Numbered from the stretch's first letter, positions 9,118 through 18,067 are shown. The stretch is DNA of 64,000 nt from Marinomonas posidonica_A (GCF_043643765.1 NZ_JBHZSP010000007.1:1-64000), one strand, 5' to 3'. A program made the numbers and translations. Notes: generated by a model from the letters alone, not told the origin.

Positions 9118-9877
9118 TGTGGCATTAAGTGACCGACAGAATCAAATTTTAAATTGGGTTCAGCAGGAAGACGCTTTGTTAGTGGAAGATATGGTGGCAC
9201 GATTTAACGTGTCTTCCCAAACCATTCGTAAAGACATTAATTTGTTGGCGGAGCGTCATCTAGTGCGCCGTACCCATGGTGGTGTGTCGCCTCTATCAAG
9301 TACCGAGAACTTGCCTTTTGATCATCGTCAGTTACTAAACGGTGAGTCAAAAGCCACGATTGCGGCTCGAGTCGCTGAAATTATTCCTGACGGTGCGTCG
9401 GTCTTTTTAGGCATAGGGACAACGGTTGAGTATGTGGCGAAAGCCTTGGTTTCTCATCAGCATCTGCAAATATTTACCAACAATCTCACTGTAGCCAGTA
9501 TCTTTGGTAACTACCCCCACATCCGTGTTCGAGTGTTAGCAGGGAAACTGAGGCATCGTCATTATGATTTGGTTGGTGAGGAAACTTTAACAGGTCTAAG
9601 ACAATATTATTTTGATTATGGTGTGTTGGGTTGTGGTGGATTAGATGAAGCACAGGGCGTGTTGGACTTTGATCCTGAAGAAGCTGCTGTTAGTCGTGTT
9701 TTAGTAGATCAAAGTCGACACAGTTTGCTGGTGGCTGATAAGCATAAATGGGGGCGAAAGGCCATGGCACGGGTGCATAATTTCTCGGCAATTGATCAGG
9801 TTTTCACTGATAAATTATCTGAAAAACAACGGCAATTACTCACTTTGCATGGCGTAAAAATACAACTTTGTTCATAA
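9104..9877 (+). CDS. DeoR-family (GlpR-like) transcriptional regulator
   Basis: This 257-residue regulator has an N-terminal DeoR winged helix. The recognition region near residues 30-65 includes NVSSQTIRKDINLL and RRTHGGV, as in GlpR. The C-terminal half is the DeoR sugar-phosphate sensor domain, with GIGTTVEYVAKAL and ending in the conserved LVADKHKWGR segment. It overlaps ugpQ by 14 bases and belongs to the ugp operon. It therefore probably senses glycerol-3-phosphate or a related phosphate ester and controls the operon itself, possibly at the 4082-4095 palindrome. It may be GlpR in the strict sense, but no glp genes are in view, so no symbol is given. Confidence 0.85.
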   Translation: MKGFDVALSDRQNQILNWVQQEDALLVEDMVARFNVSSQTIRKDINLLAERHLVRRTHGGVSPLSSTENLPFDHRQLLNGESKATIAARVAEIIPDGASVFLGIGTTVEYVAKALVSHQHLQIFTNNLTVASIFGNYPHIRVRVLAGKLRHRHYDLVGEETLTGLRQYYFDYGVLGCGGLDEAQGVLDFDPEEAAVSRVLVDQSRHSLLVADKHKWGRKAMARVHNFSAIDQVFTDKLSEKQRQLLTLHGVKIQLCS

Positions 9878-9884
9878 GGTGACT

Positions 9885-10688
9885 ATGTCTATTAACTCTC
9901 TTTCTGAATTGGCAATGCAGGATTGTCAGCGTTTGCGATTTATTCTAACGGACTTTGACGACACCTTGACTTGGCAAGGGCAGTTGCCAGTCGAAACGTT
10001 ACGGTCTTTAGCTGAACTAGCAACTCAAGGCATTAAGGTGATTCCAGTCACTGGCGGCTGTGCTGGCTGGTCAGATATGATTGCTAGGGCCTTGCCAGTT
10101 GAAGGTGTCATAACAGAAGGCGGTGCGTGTTTTATTGGTCGTGATGAACGACAACACCTGACTTATGACTTTTGGCGTGAAGAGTCCGTAATGCGAGCCG
10201 AGCAGCAAGATATTTTAGTGCAAGTGGGGCGTGTGCTTAGTCAGTTTCCAGATTTAAAGCTTGCGCGCGATCAGGCCTATCGTTTGACTGATGTGGCGAT
10301 TGATTATGCTCAAGATGTGAACCCACCGGCCATTGCTTCCAAGGAGGCTTGTTTGGAGGCGCTATTAGCGTTAGGACTGAATGCTCGTGCCAGCTCGATT
10401 CACATTAACGTTTGTTCCGATGGCTATGACAAGTTTTCGATGGCTCAACGTGTACTCAGTCAGGTATATGAATTGAGTGAGCAGCAGCAGCGTGAGCAGG
10501 TGTTGTATGTAGGTGATGCGCCGAATGATGAAAGTATGTTTGCGCGCTTTCCTCTCAGTGTCGGCGTGGCGAATATAGCGCATCATTTAGCGCAAATGCA
10601 GCATCATCCAAAGTTTCAAACCAGCCAGCCTGGCGGCCTTGGTTTTGCTGAACTGGCTGCTGTTATCCTGACGGCTAAAGAGAATTAA
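9885..10688 (+). CDS. HAD-superfamily phosphatase (Cof/HAD-IIB type)
   Basis: This soluble hydrolase of 267 residues has the HAD motif I DFDDTLT (Asp first and third), motif II VTGG after a HAD-IIB-like hinge, and motif IV GDAPNDESMF near the end. The cap between motifs II and III is of IIB size. It is the last gene of the ugp operon, 7 bases after the regulator. A role in dephosphorylating glycerol-3-phosphate or a breakdown product is plausible but inferred. I prefer the ATG at 9885, since AAGGTG just upstream is a good binding site. A GTG at 9879 is the alternative. Confidence 0.8.
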   Translation: MSINSLSELAMQDCQRLRFILTDFDDTLTWQGQLPVETLRSLAELATQGIKVIPVTGGCAGWSDMIARALPVEGVITEGGACFIGRDERQHLTYDFWREESVMRAEQQDILVQVGRVLSQFPDLKLARDQAYRLTDVAIDYAQDVNPPAIASKEACLEALLALGLNARASSIHINVCSDGYDKFSMAQRVLSQVYELSEQQQREQVLYVGDAPNDESMFARFPLSVGVANIAHHLAQMQHHPKFQTSQPGGLGFAELAAVILTAKEN

Positions 10689-10721
10689 TGTACTTTTCTT
10701 CTGTTTTACCGGTTTATTTAC

Positions 10722-10761
10722 CGCAGAGGCCAAGTGTTGAATTTTGTTGGCTTTATCTGCG
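10722..10761. terminator. stem-loop between convergent genes
   Basis: CGCAGA (10722-10727) pairs with TCTGCG (10756-10761), and GGCCAA pairs with TTGGCT inside it, with a small bulge. It lies where the ugp operon and yedI converge and overlaps the last codons of yedI. There is no strong U-run on either side, so this is a weak terminator call. Confidence 0.35.
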
Positions 10762-11661
10762 TAAATAGGAAAAAAGCGTCATTATAATCAAAGCACTAAG
10801 GCCTATCAGTAAACCTGTGATAAAGCTAAGTAAAGTATTGGCGGCTGCCTGAACTAGGGAAAAATGATCCATGCCCTGCAGAGTGATAAGTTCAACCGCA
10901 TGATGTAAAGCAGGTAAGCCGTGAATAAAAATCCCACCACCGACAAGAAACATCGCAATGGTCCCGACAACACTGAGTAGTCTGATCAGGTATGGTGCGC
11001 TGACTAGAAGAGAGCGTCCTAAGGATTGGTAAATGATTTGTTTGGACCGACTTAAAAATACTCCTATATCGTCCAGTCGAACAATCAAGGCAACAAGAAA
11101 ATACACTCCCATAGTGACAACAATAGCGATGAAACTTACGACTAGACTTTGAGTTAGTAGTGGTTGGCTGGCAACAGCGCCAAGTGCAATGACGATGATT
11201 TCCGCTGATAGTACAAAATCTGTACGAATGGCGCCGCGCACTTTGGCTTTCTCTAATGAGAGAAGCTCTTGTGGGGTTTTCGCTGCTTGAAGGTGGCTTC
11301 TGAACTTGTCTTTGTATTGATGGTCTTTTTTGATTAAATGCCAAACTTTTTCGGCACCTTCATAACACAAATACAACCCCCCCAGCATTAACAAAGGCTG
11401 AATCAGCCAAGGGATAAAAGCACTAATGGCAAGGGCCAACGGTACCAGAATTAATTTATTGACAAAGGAACCTTTGGCGACAGCCCAAACCACGGGCAAT
11501 TCACGATCGGCTTTTACACCAGACACTTTCTCAGCGTTGAGTACTAAATCATCGCCTAACACGCCTGCCGTTTGTTTGACGGCAGCTTTAGATAAGACAG
11601 ACACATCATCTAGAAGGGTCGTTATGTCATCTAGCAGTGCTAATAATCCAGTTACCGCCAT
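10753..11661 (-). CDS. yedI: DUF808 inner-membrane protein (YedI family)
   Basis: This 302-residue integral membrane protein belongs to the DUF808/YedI family. The N-terminus (GLLALLDDITTLLDDVSVLSK) and the DRELPVVWAVAKGS segment near 53-66 are characteristic, followed by about six hydrophobic helices. The function is unknown in all species I recall. The gene lies 24 bases downstream of the IclR regulator gene on the same strand and may be co-transcribed with it. Length matches the E. coli protein closely, and no damage is visible. Confidence 0.85.
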   Translation of the reverse strand: MAVTGLLALLDDITTLLDDVSVLSKAAVKQTAGVLGDDLVLNAEKVSGVKADRELPVVWAVAKGSFVNKLILVPLALAISAFIPWLIQPLLMLGGLYLCYEGAEKVWHLIKKDHQYKDKFRSHLQAAKTPQELLSLEKAKVRGAIRTDFVLSAEIIVIALGAVASQPLLTQSLVVSFIAIVVTMGVYFLVALIVRLDDIGVFLSRSKQIIYQSLGRSLLVSAPYLIRLLSVVGTIAMFLVGGGIFIHGLPALHHAVELITLQGMDHFSLVQAAANTLLSFITGLLIGLSALIIMTLFSYLRR

Positions 11662-11685
11662 GATGATTTCCTTGTTAAATTCGCT

Positions 11686-12453
11686 TTAATCACATGCCCC
11701 GAGATGCTTTGAAATTACTTCGGCGGCTAATTTTACCGCTTTTTTCATTTCTTCATAAATATCATCAGGAGTTCGAAACGCTGGTGCGGTAACACTGAAG
11801 GCTGCCACAACTTCGTGACGTGCGTTAAAAATAGGAGCCGCAGCACACTTGATGCCGATTTCGTGCTCTTCAAGGTCGAGTGAAATACCCGAGTCTTTTA
11901 TTTGTTGTAAATTGTCTTGCAGCGCTTCTGGTGTGGTGAGTGTGTGCTCAGTATGACGAGTAAAGGCTTGTTCACTAATGATCTGTTGTTGTATGTGTGT
12001 GGGTAAAAACGCCAACATGGCTTTGCCGACACCAGTACAATAAACTGGGCCTTTTTTGCCGACGGCGGAATACAACCTAAGGCTTTTAGGGCTTTCTAAT
12101 TTGTCTATGTAGATGACATCGGCACCATCAAGAACCGCCAAATGAATGGTTTCTTGAGTGCAAGACCATAAATCACGCATTGGTGAGGCGGCCACATCAC
12201 GGATATCTAAGTTGGCCCAAGTACGATGGGCTAAAGCCAGCAATCCATAGCCAGGATAATAAGCTTGCTTATGTTCATCAAAACGCACCAAGCCATGTTC
12301 TAACAAGGTATTGAGTTGGCGATGGGCTGTGGCTTTAGGTAATTCAGATAGGTCAACCAGTTCGGCAAAGCGTAATGGGACAGGAGAGGTACATACATGA
12401 TTCAGCATAGTGAGTGCTTTGCTAAGAGAAGAACCAGTTGGTTTTTTTTCCAT
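11686..12453 (-). CDS. IclR-family transcriptional regulator
   Basis: This 255-residue regulator has an N-terminal winged helix, with a recognition segment around ELPKATAHRQLNTL (residues 32-45). The C-terminal IclR effector domain shows YCTGVGKAMLAFLP and GISLDLEEHEIGIKCAAAPIF. The CxGxxKA-type core and the later EE/GxxCxAAP pattern are typical of functional ligand-binding IclR domains. It is divergent from the CofD-like gene across a 131-base spacer and upstream of yedI. Its effector and targets cannot be told from sequence. The divergent CofD-like gene is a natural candidate target. Confidence 0.88.
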   Translation of the reverse strand: MEKKPTGSSLSKALTMLNHVCTSPVPLRFAELVDLSELPKATAHRQLNTLLEHGLVRFDEHKQAYYPGYGLLALAHRTWANLDIRDVAASPMRDLWSCTQETIHLAVLDGADVIYIDKLESPKSLRLYSAVGKKGPVYCTGVGKAMLAFLPTHIQQQIISEQAFTRHTEHTLTTPEALQDNLQQIKDSGISLDLEEHEIGIKCAAAPIFNARHEVVAAFSVTAPAFRTPDDIYEEMKKAVKLAAEVISKHLGACD

Positions 12454-12584
12454 GATCTTTCCTGTCTGTAAAACATGTTATGGTTAGAATGTGTTTTATC
12501 TTAACATTGTCAGTTAAGAGAATATATTTCAAAACACTTTTTCGTTTTCAGTAGGATTAAGAGTCAATAGACGGAGTGGTTAAT

Positions 12585-13769
12585 ATGGCGGATGCTTTAC
12601 GTATCTGGCGACGCATGGTGATGCCAGATCTTGTTCGTGTGCATCGTTATCAGAGTTTGCCTGAGCAAGGTCCAAAAGTGTTGTTTTTTAGTGGTGGTTC
12701 AGCGCTGAATAAAATCAGTCGAGTCTTTAAAGAATATACCCACCACTCTATACATTTGGTGACTCCGTTTGATTCCGGTGGTAGTTCAGCGAGGTTACGA
12801 GCGGCGTTTGATATTCCTGCGGTAGGGGATTTGCGAAGTCGTTTGATGGCGTTAGCGGATGAAACCGTTTTGGGGCAACCAGAAGTGTATGCCTTGTTCA
12901 CTCATCGTTTAAGTCATACGGACTCCTTGGCTGAGCTAAGTGCGCAATTGGATGCCTTGGTGAAAGGTGAGCACGAGTTAATCGTTACTATACCAAACCC
13001 GATGAAGGCTTTGATTCAAACCCAATTGGCTGTGACTCAGGCTGAAATAGATGAAGCGTTTGATTTACGCGGAGCAAGCATTGGAAATCTGATTATGGCG
13101 GGCGGTTTTTTAAACAACCAGCATCAGCTTGATCCAATCGTGTTCTTGTTTTCTCGTTTGATCAAAGCGCTTGGGGAAGTGAAAACCACTCTGGATGCTG
13201 ATTTGCATCTGGGTGTTGAGTTGGAAAATGGTGATGTGGTGTTGGGGCAACACAATATAACGGGCAAAGAAACCTCCGCGCTTGCCAGTCCGATCAAACG
13301 CATGTGGTTGAATAAAGGATTGAAGCAACCACAGCCAACCAATTGTCAGATTGCCGATGATCGGAAAGATGCCATCGAGACAGCGGACTTGATTTGTTAT
13401 CCACCAGGTAGCTTCTACAGCAGCTTATTGGCTAATTTAACGCCACAGGGGGTTGGTCAGGCCATTTGCCGAAACCCAAACCCAAAGGTTTATGTGCCGA
13501 ATTTAGGAATGGACCCAGAGCAGTTGGGTTTGTCTCTTACTGAGCGGGTTGAGCGCCTCATTGCAGCCATCATAAAAGATGTGCCAGAACATGCGAACTA
13601 TTCTGCATTAGATTACGTATTGCTTGATGATCGCTATGATTATGGCGAATTAGATTTTGATAAACTCGACCGACTTAATGTGGCCGTGATTAAAACGCCT
13701 CTTATCACCCACAAACCTGAAAAGTACGATGAAAGACTGGTGACTAAGGCCTTGTTGTCGCTCGTATAA
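12585..13769 (+). CDS. CofD/YvcK-family protein
   Basis: This 394-residue protein is a divergent member of the CofD/YvcK (UPF0052) superfamily. The nucleotide/sugar-binding landmarks are VLFFSGGSALN near 20-30, the DSGGSSARLR loop, PAVGDLRSRLMALAD, RGASIGNLIMAG and ADLICYPPGSFYSS. True CofD makes coenzyme F420, but no other F420 genes are in view. YvcK controls cell-wall carbon flux in Gram-positives. This longer form resembles the CofD-like subgroup found in small multigene systems with ATP-grasp enzymes. Its substrate is not known to me. ACGGAG at 12571-12576 supports the ATG at 12585 over the GTG at 12576. Confidence 0.75.
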   Translation: MADALRIWRRMVMPDLVRVHRYQSLPEQGPKVLFFSGGSALNKISRVFKEYTHHSIHLVTPFDSGGSSARLRAAFDIPAVGDLRSRLMALADETVLGQPEVYALFTHRLSHTDSLAELSAQLDALVKGEHELIVTIPNPMKALIQTQLAVTQAEIDEAFDLRGASIGNLIMAGGFLNNQHQLDPIVFLFSRLIKALGEVKTTLDADLHLGVELENGDVVLGQHNITGKETSALASPIKRMWLNKGLKQPQPTNCQIADDRKDAIETADLICYPPGSFYSSLLANLTPQGVGQAICRNPNPKVYVPNLGMDPEQLGLSLTERVERLIAAIIKDVPEHANYSALDYVLLDDRYDYGELDFDKLDRLNVAVIKTPLITHKPEKYDERLVTKALLSLV

Positions 13770-13948
13770 AAGCGAAGTTTAAGAACGTATGCTACTTTTT
13801 AGTGAGAAGAGAATGCATTTTAGCAGAGAATAAAATGCACACTTTATTAAAGTGGGATAAAAAAAATTACGAGACGTAACACTTTTGTGTTTTTCGAAAC
13901 ATCACCTTAGCTGCGATAGTAGAGATACTAGATAACAAGAGAACTGTC

Positions 13949-14962
13949 ATGAGTACAAAGGTACTGATATGTGATGATTCAAAAATTGCAAGGAAGCAGC
14001 TGGCAAAGGTTTTGCCAAATGACTGGAATGTCGAAATTGAATTTGCTGAGAATGGTCAGGATGCGCTGGAGCAAATAGCAGCGAATGCGTTTGATGTCTT
14101 ATTCTTGGATCTAAATATGCCGGTAAAAGACGGCTATGAAACTCTGGAAGCGCTTCAAGACGTCGCTAATGCACCTGTGGTGATTGTGGTGTCTGGTGAC
14201 GTCCAGCCAAAAGCCATTGAGCGAGTGAAAGCGATGGGCGCCGCTGCGTTCCATAAAAAGCCCGCTGCCGCAGAAGACATACGAACATTGTTGTTAGAAC
14301 TAGAGTTATTCTCGCCCAACGCTCAAGCGAGTGGGACCCCGAATGAGGTGGTGACCGCGGCGGAAAGCTTCACCCTGCAAGAGACATTACAAGAGGTCTC
14401 TAATATTGCCATGGGACGTGCCGCTAGCGTGCTAGCAGAAATGCTCAATGTGTTTATCAAGTTGCCTGTGCCTAGAGTAAGTATTCTGGAAGTAGGCGAA
14501 CTGCAAATGGCACTAGAATACAGTGTGAAAGAGGACAGTTGCTCTGCCGTATCACAAGGCTTTGTGGGCTCTGGTATTGCATTTGAAGCTTTGCTGATTT
14601 TTAACGATTCCAGTTTTCCTGACATGGCTACCTTGCTGGGAATGACGGATGCGATTTCTCGTGAACATGAAACGGAACTCTTAATGGATGTGTCCTCTGT
14701 ACTTGTCGGGCCTTTCATGGCCGCAGTGGGTAAACAGTTGAACATTGATTTTAGCCATGGCCATCCAACCTTGCTTGGTCAGCATGTTAGAATTGCGGAT
14801 TTAATTAATGTGAAAAAAGCGTCGTGGAAACGTACCTTAGCGGTCGAGATTGTGTATGAAGTAGAGAACTACCAGATCAATTGTGATTTGATGTTGTTGT
14901 TCACAGAAGATTCTGTGCCGACATTAGAGCACTTGTTGTCATTTCTGGCGGAGGATGAATGA
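13949..14962 (+). CDS. response regulator with CheC-like phosphatase domain (REC-CheC)
   Basis: This 337-residue protein starts with a receiver domain: acidic pair Asp9-Asp10, phospho-acceptor Asp54 in LFLDLNMP, and Lys104. From about 140 it carries a CheC/CheX-type domain that dephosphorylates response regulators. The first active-site motif is intact (Glu149, Asn152 in EVSNIAMG). The second is altered to D247-VS-S250, so only one of the two usual sites looks catalytic. The gene overlaps the PAS gene by four bases (ATGA-type). The pair probably links a phosphorelay to a second sensor. A preceding gap of 179 bases shows no feature. Confidence 0.85.
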   Translation: MSTKVLICDDSKIARKQLAKVLPNDWNVEIEFAENGQDALEQIAANAFDVLFLDLNMPVKDGYETLEALQDVANAPVVIVVSGDVQPKAIERVKAMGAAAFHKKPAAAEDIRTLLLELELFSPNAQASGTPNEVVTAAESFTLQETLQEVSNIAMGRAASVLAEMLNVFIKLPVPRVSILEVGELQMALEYSVKEDSCSAVSQGFVGSGIAFEALLIFNDSSFPDMATLLGMTDAISREHETELLMDVSSVLVGPFMAAVGKQLNIDFSHGHPTLLGQHVRIADLINVKKASWKRTLAVEIVYEVENYQINCDLMLLFTEDSVPTLEHLLSFLAEDE

Positions 14963-15426
14963 GTATGCAGTCTGATGGCTTAGCCGATTTTCACTGGATG
15001 TTTGATTTACTTCACCACATTGACGTGGGGTTGGTGGTATTGGATCGACAATACAAAATACAGTTGTGGAATAGCTTTATGGAGAATCATAGTGGCGTGA
15101 GTTCTTCTATTGCTAAGCAGCAATCTTTATTTACGGTCTTCTCTGACCTTGAGCAGAGTTGGCTGCAACAAAAGTTGGATAATGTGTTTGGTTTGAAAAC
15201 TCCCATCTACATTTCTTGGGAACAGCGCCCCCACTTATTCAAATTTAAGTGTTACCGACCACTGACTAGTATTGCGGATTATATGTATCAAAATATCGCA
15301 ATCCGTCCTATTTCTGGCCCTGATGGTGCGATAAATCAAGTTTGTTTAGTCGTATATGACGTCACCGATGTGGCGACGAATAAGATGGCCTTTGAGGCCA
15401 TTCGACAAGGTACAACCAAAGCCTAA
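14959..15426 (+). CDS. stand-alone PAS-domain protein
   Basis: This 155-residue protein is essentially one PAS domain. It shows HIDVGLVVLDRQYKIQLWNSFMENHSG near 20-46 and a closing IRPISGPDGAINQVCLVVYDVTDVA strand pair. No output domain follows: the frame stops just after the PAS C-cap and is followed by a terminator. In relatives I recall, a PAS-diguanylate cyclase often follows a REC-CheC gene. Here the GGDEF part is absent, with no remnant in the short spacer. It is translationally coupled to the REC-CheC gene by a 4-base overlap. The ligand is unknown. Confidence 0.75.
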   Translation: MSMQSDGLADFHWMFDLLHHIDVGLVVLDRQYKIQLWNSFMENHSGVSSSIAKQQSLFTVFSDLEQSWLQQKLDNVFGLKTPIYISWEQRPHLFKFKCYRPLTSIADYMYQNIAIRPISGPDGAINQVCLVVYDVTDVATNKMAFEAIRQGTTKA

Positions 15427-15430
15427 CGAA

Positions 15431-15455
15431 AAAAGCCACCTTAAGGTGGCTTTTT
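15431..15455 (+). terminator. intrinsic terminator after the PAS gene
   Basis: GCCACC (15435-15440) pairs with GGTGGC (15445-15450) around TTAA, flanked by A-run and T-run, so it can work in both directions between the convergent transcription units. Confidence 0.85.
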
Positions 15456-15511
15456 GATGATACGGCACAGGCAATAAACTTAGCCTTGTTGGCTAACTGG
15501 GCTGGTTAGGA

Positions 15512-16894
15512 TTATTTCTTGTGCAACAGTTGCTTCTCAATCGCCATAATCATTCGGCTTGCAATGTCTTCATTCGTCGCAGTTTCTATGCCCTGTAGAC
15601 CTGGAGACGAGTTTACTTCTAACAGCAATGGACCTTTATTGGAGCGAATGATATCTACCCCAGCTACCCGTAAGTCCATCGCTTTTGCAGCCTTGATGGC
15701 GATGCGTTTTTCATCTGGTGTGATTTTAATCAGCTCAGCATGACCACCTTGATGGATATTGGCACGGAACTCTCCCGGTGCGGCGACTCGCTGAATGGAC
15801 GCCACGACTCGACCATCAATAACAAAGCAGCGTAAGTCTTTACCACTGGCTTCTTTGATAAACTCTTGGACTAGAATATTGGCGTTTAAACTCTTAAACG
15901 CATTAATCACACTGTCTGCCGCTTTGCGGGTTTCAGCCAGTACCACGCCTTTTCCTTGCGTACCTTCTAAGAGCTTGATGATAAGCGGTGCACCGCCAAC
16001 CATATCGATCAAGTCACCAGTGTCTAATGGTGAGTTAGCGAACCCTGTTGTGGGGATGTCTAAACCGTTATCCAGTAGCAGTTGTAGGGAGCGAAGCTTG
16101 TCTCTTGATTGCGAAATAGCAATAGAAGTATTCAGGCAATAAATGCCTAAGGATTCAAACTGACGAAGTAAGGTGCAAGCGTAAAATGTCATGCTTGGAC
16201 GAATGCGTGGGATGACGGCATCTAGATCATTTAATACTCGGCCACCTCGGTAGTGAATCTCTGGAGTAGTGGCATCCAATTTCATGTAGCAGTTTTTGAC
16301 GTTTAAAAACTGGATCTCATGGCCACGAGCTTCGGCAGCTTCAATAATACGACGATTGCTATATAAGTCTGGATTGCTGGCCAATAGACCGATTTTTAAA
16401 CCACCAGTACGAATGTCAGGAGACTTGTATAAATCTGCGAGCACGTCTTGGGAGCGTTCTCCTAGTAGGCATTGGCCTTCGGGGTCGACTAGAATTCGTC
16501 CGGTCATGGCTTCTCTGCCCAACAGCATGCGATATCCCATGCTGTCGCGATCGGTCAGAGTGACTTCTACTGACCAGGATTTTTCACCTAAAGAAATCGG
16601 TACACGAATGACGTGACGCTTTTCTTTATCTCCGTTGGAGCTCTTGATAAAACGTTGGTCAATGATCTGGGCTTCACAGTGGACTTTTGTTTTGCGATTG
16701 TCTTGTAGTGGATGGACCTCAAAGCTCACCCATTGCTCGCCGTTACGGGGAAAGCTTTGAATGTTCACCGCATGTAATGATGAGGTTTTGGCACCTGAAT
16801 CCACTTTTGCTTTGATGGCAGGAATATTTAGTGACGGAAAGGCGCACCATTCATCACTGCCAACAACCATTTTGGCTTCGTTCATTTGGTTCAT
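15512..16894 (-). CDS. fused RimB-like protease and RimK-type ATP-grasp ligase
   Basis: This 460-residue two-domain protein begins with a RimB-like (DUF785, retropepsin-fold) domain at about 10-150, with AKVDSGAKTSSLHA as the aspartic-protease-like motif. From about 165 it is a RimK-type ATP-grasp amino-acid ligase, showing RSMT/IRPSMTFYA, KLLEGTQGKGVVL, VQEFIKEASGKDLR and LLEVNSSPGL with the metal-binding Glu-Asn. In E. coli and pseudomonads RimK adds glutamates to ribosomal protein S6, and RimB is a separate protein that trims them. The fusion puts both functions in one chain. The target here is inferred. It faces yeaD across a 229-base divergent promoter region with no obvious operator. 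Confidence 0.85.
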   Translation of the reverse strand: MNQMNEAKMVVGSDEWCAFPSLNIPAIKAKVDSGAKTSSLHAVNIQSFPRNGEQWVSFEVHPLQDNRKTKVHCEAQIIDQRFIKSSNGDKEKRHVIRVPISLGEKSWSVEVTLTDRDSMGYRMLLGREAMTGRILVDPEGQCLLGERSQDVLADLYKSPDIRTGGLKIGLLASNPDLYSNRRIIEAAEARGHEIQFLNVKNCYMKLDATTPEIHYRGGRVLNDLDAVIPRIRPSMTFYACTLLRQFESLGIYCLNTSIAISQSRDKLRSLQLLLDNGLDIPTTGFANSPLDTGDLIDMVGGAPLIIKLLEGTQGKGVVLAETRKAADSVINAFKSLNANILVQEFIKEASGKDLRCFVIDGRVVASIQRVAAPGEFRANIHQGGHAELIKITPDEKRIAIKAAKAMDLRVAGVDIIRSNKGPLLLEVNSSPGLQGIETATNEDIASRMIMAIEKQLLHKK

Positions 16895-17123
16895 AAACTT
16901 TTAACTCTATAGAAAATAGGGAAGAAACAGGAAGCCTAAAGTGGCCTTGATGGCCATCTATTCTCCCCGTGCTTTATAGCTTAAAAGGCATTTCAGGTTA
17001 AGCGTTATTTCATTCCTTTTGGAATAATTTTTGTGTTCGAATTTTCGGTATAAACACAAACTATTGTAATCGTCATTTGTGGGGTTACTATGTGCGTATA
17101 AGAAATAGCAACTGGGGTGATAA

Positions 17124-18044
17124 ATGAATGGCCAACTAATGAAAGAGTTGGAAGAGCTAGGCGGAGAAATACGTCCTGCAAGCTTAAAAAAATGTGATGA
17201 AATCATCATAGATCAACCCGGCTTTAGCGCCGTTATTGCTCTATGGGGCGGGCACTTGGTGAGCTTTACGCCATCAGGTCAACCTGATCTCTTGTTTCAA
17301 TCGGAAAATAAAGGCGGTGAAGGCCGTTTTGGGCGTCGACATTTTGGGGTGCCAGTGTGCTGGCCTTGGTTCGGTGCCAATGAAGAGAAGGAAGATTTTC
17401 CTGCGCACGGATTGGCGCGTTATTTCCGTTGGGAATTTATTGAAGCAGGGCGCTTTAAAAACGGCGATGTGAAAATTGTCATTCGTCTTGCTTCGGAAGA
17501 CCATCCATTGATTGAAGAAATGTGGCCTTATGTCTTTGAGTTGCGTCAGGTGTTTCGTTTCTCTAGTAAAGGTTTTCGCATTAACTTTACTGCGGCAAAT
17601 CTATCCGATCAGCCCATGCCGGTAAGTGAGGCCTTGCATACTTATTTCCATGTGGCGGATAACAAAGCCGCGCAAGTACATGGTTTAGATCAAGTTACCT
17701 ATATTGATAAGTTTGATGAGGGGCGTGAATATCAGCAGCAAGGTGTCGTGACGCCTTGTAATCATATGGATCGAGTGTATGTGTCGTCACCAGAAGAGTG
17801 TGAGATACATGATCCAGATTTGCAGCGCCGCTTGATTATTCAAACGGAAGGCAGTGGTAGCACGATTCTGTGGAACCCAGGCGGTAAATTGGCAAAGAAA
17901 CGAGCCGATATGGACAAAGAGGACTATCGTCGCTTTGTTTGTGTTGAAGCTGGTAATGCTTTGTCAGATGCTTATGTGATTGCACCAGGTGACATTCACC
18001 AATTGAAGTTAAAGGTAAAACACAAGCCACTAATGGAAGACTAG
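17124..18044 (+). CDS. yeaD: D-hexose-6-phosphate mutarotase
   Basis: This 306-residue enzyme of the aldose-1-epimerase-like YeaD family interconverts the anomers of hexose-6-phosphates. The FGVPVCWPWFG segment near residues 73-83, AHGLARYFRWE and EALHTYFHVAD are the family's active-site landmarks. GNALSDAYVIAPGD near the end matches the conserved C-terminal signature. It stands alone, divergent from the RimB-RimK gene and convergent with crc. RBS support is weak (GGGGTGA at 17114-17120 upstream of the ATG). I see no damage. Confidence 0.88.
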   Translation: MNGQLMKELEELGGEIRPASLKKCDEIIIDQPGFSAVIALWGGHLVSFTPSGQPDLLFQSENKGGEGRFGRRHFGVPVCWPWFGANEEKEDFPAHGLARYFRWEFIEAGRFKNGDVKIVIRLASEDHPLIEEMWPYVFELRQVFRFSSKGFRINFTAANLSDQPMPVSEALHTYFHVADNKAAQVHGLDQVTYIDKFDEGREYQQQGVVTPCNHMDRVYVSSPEECEIHDPDLQRRLIIQTEGSGSTILWNPGGKLAKKRADMDKEDYRRFVCVEAGNALSDAYVIAPGDIHQLKLKVKHKPLMED

Positions 18045-18067
18045 ATTTTCTGTTTGTTGTCGCCATT

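Noticed and set aside
10892..11344. 150-residue minus-strand frame inside yedI
   Set aside because: Shadow of the DUF808 gene in another frame, with a basic, Ser/Cys-rich translation typical of out-of-frame reading.
14323..14745. 140-residue antisense frame in the REC-CheC gene
   Set aside because: The CheC domain on the plus strand is clearly real; the antisense product has no recognisable features.
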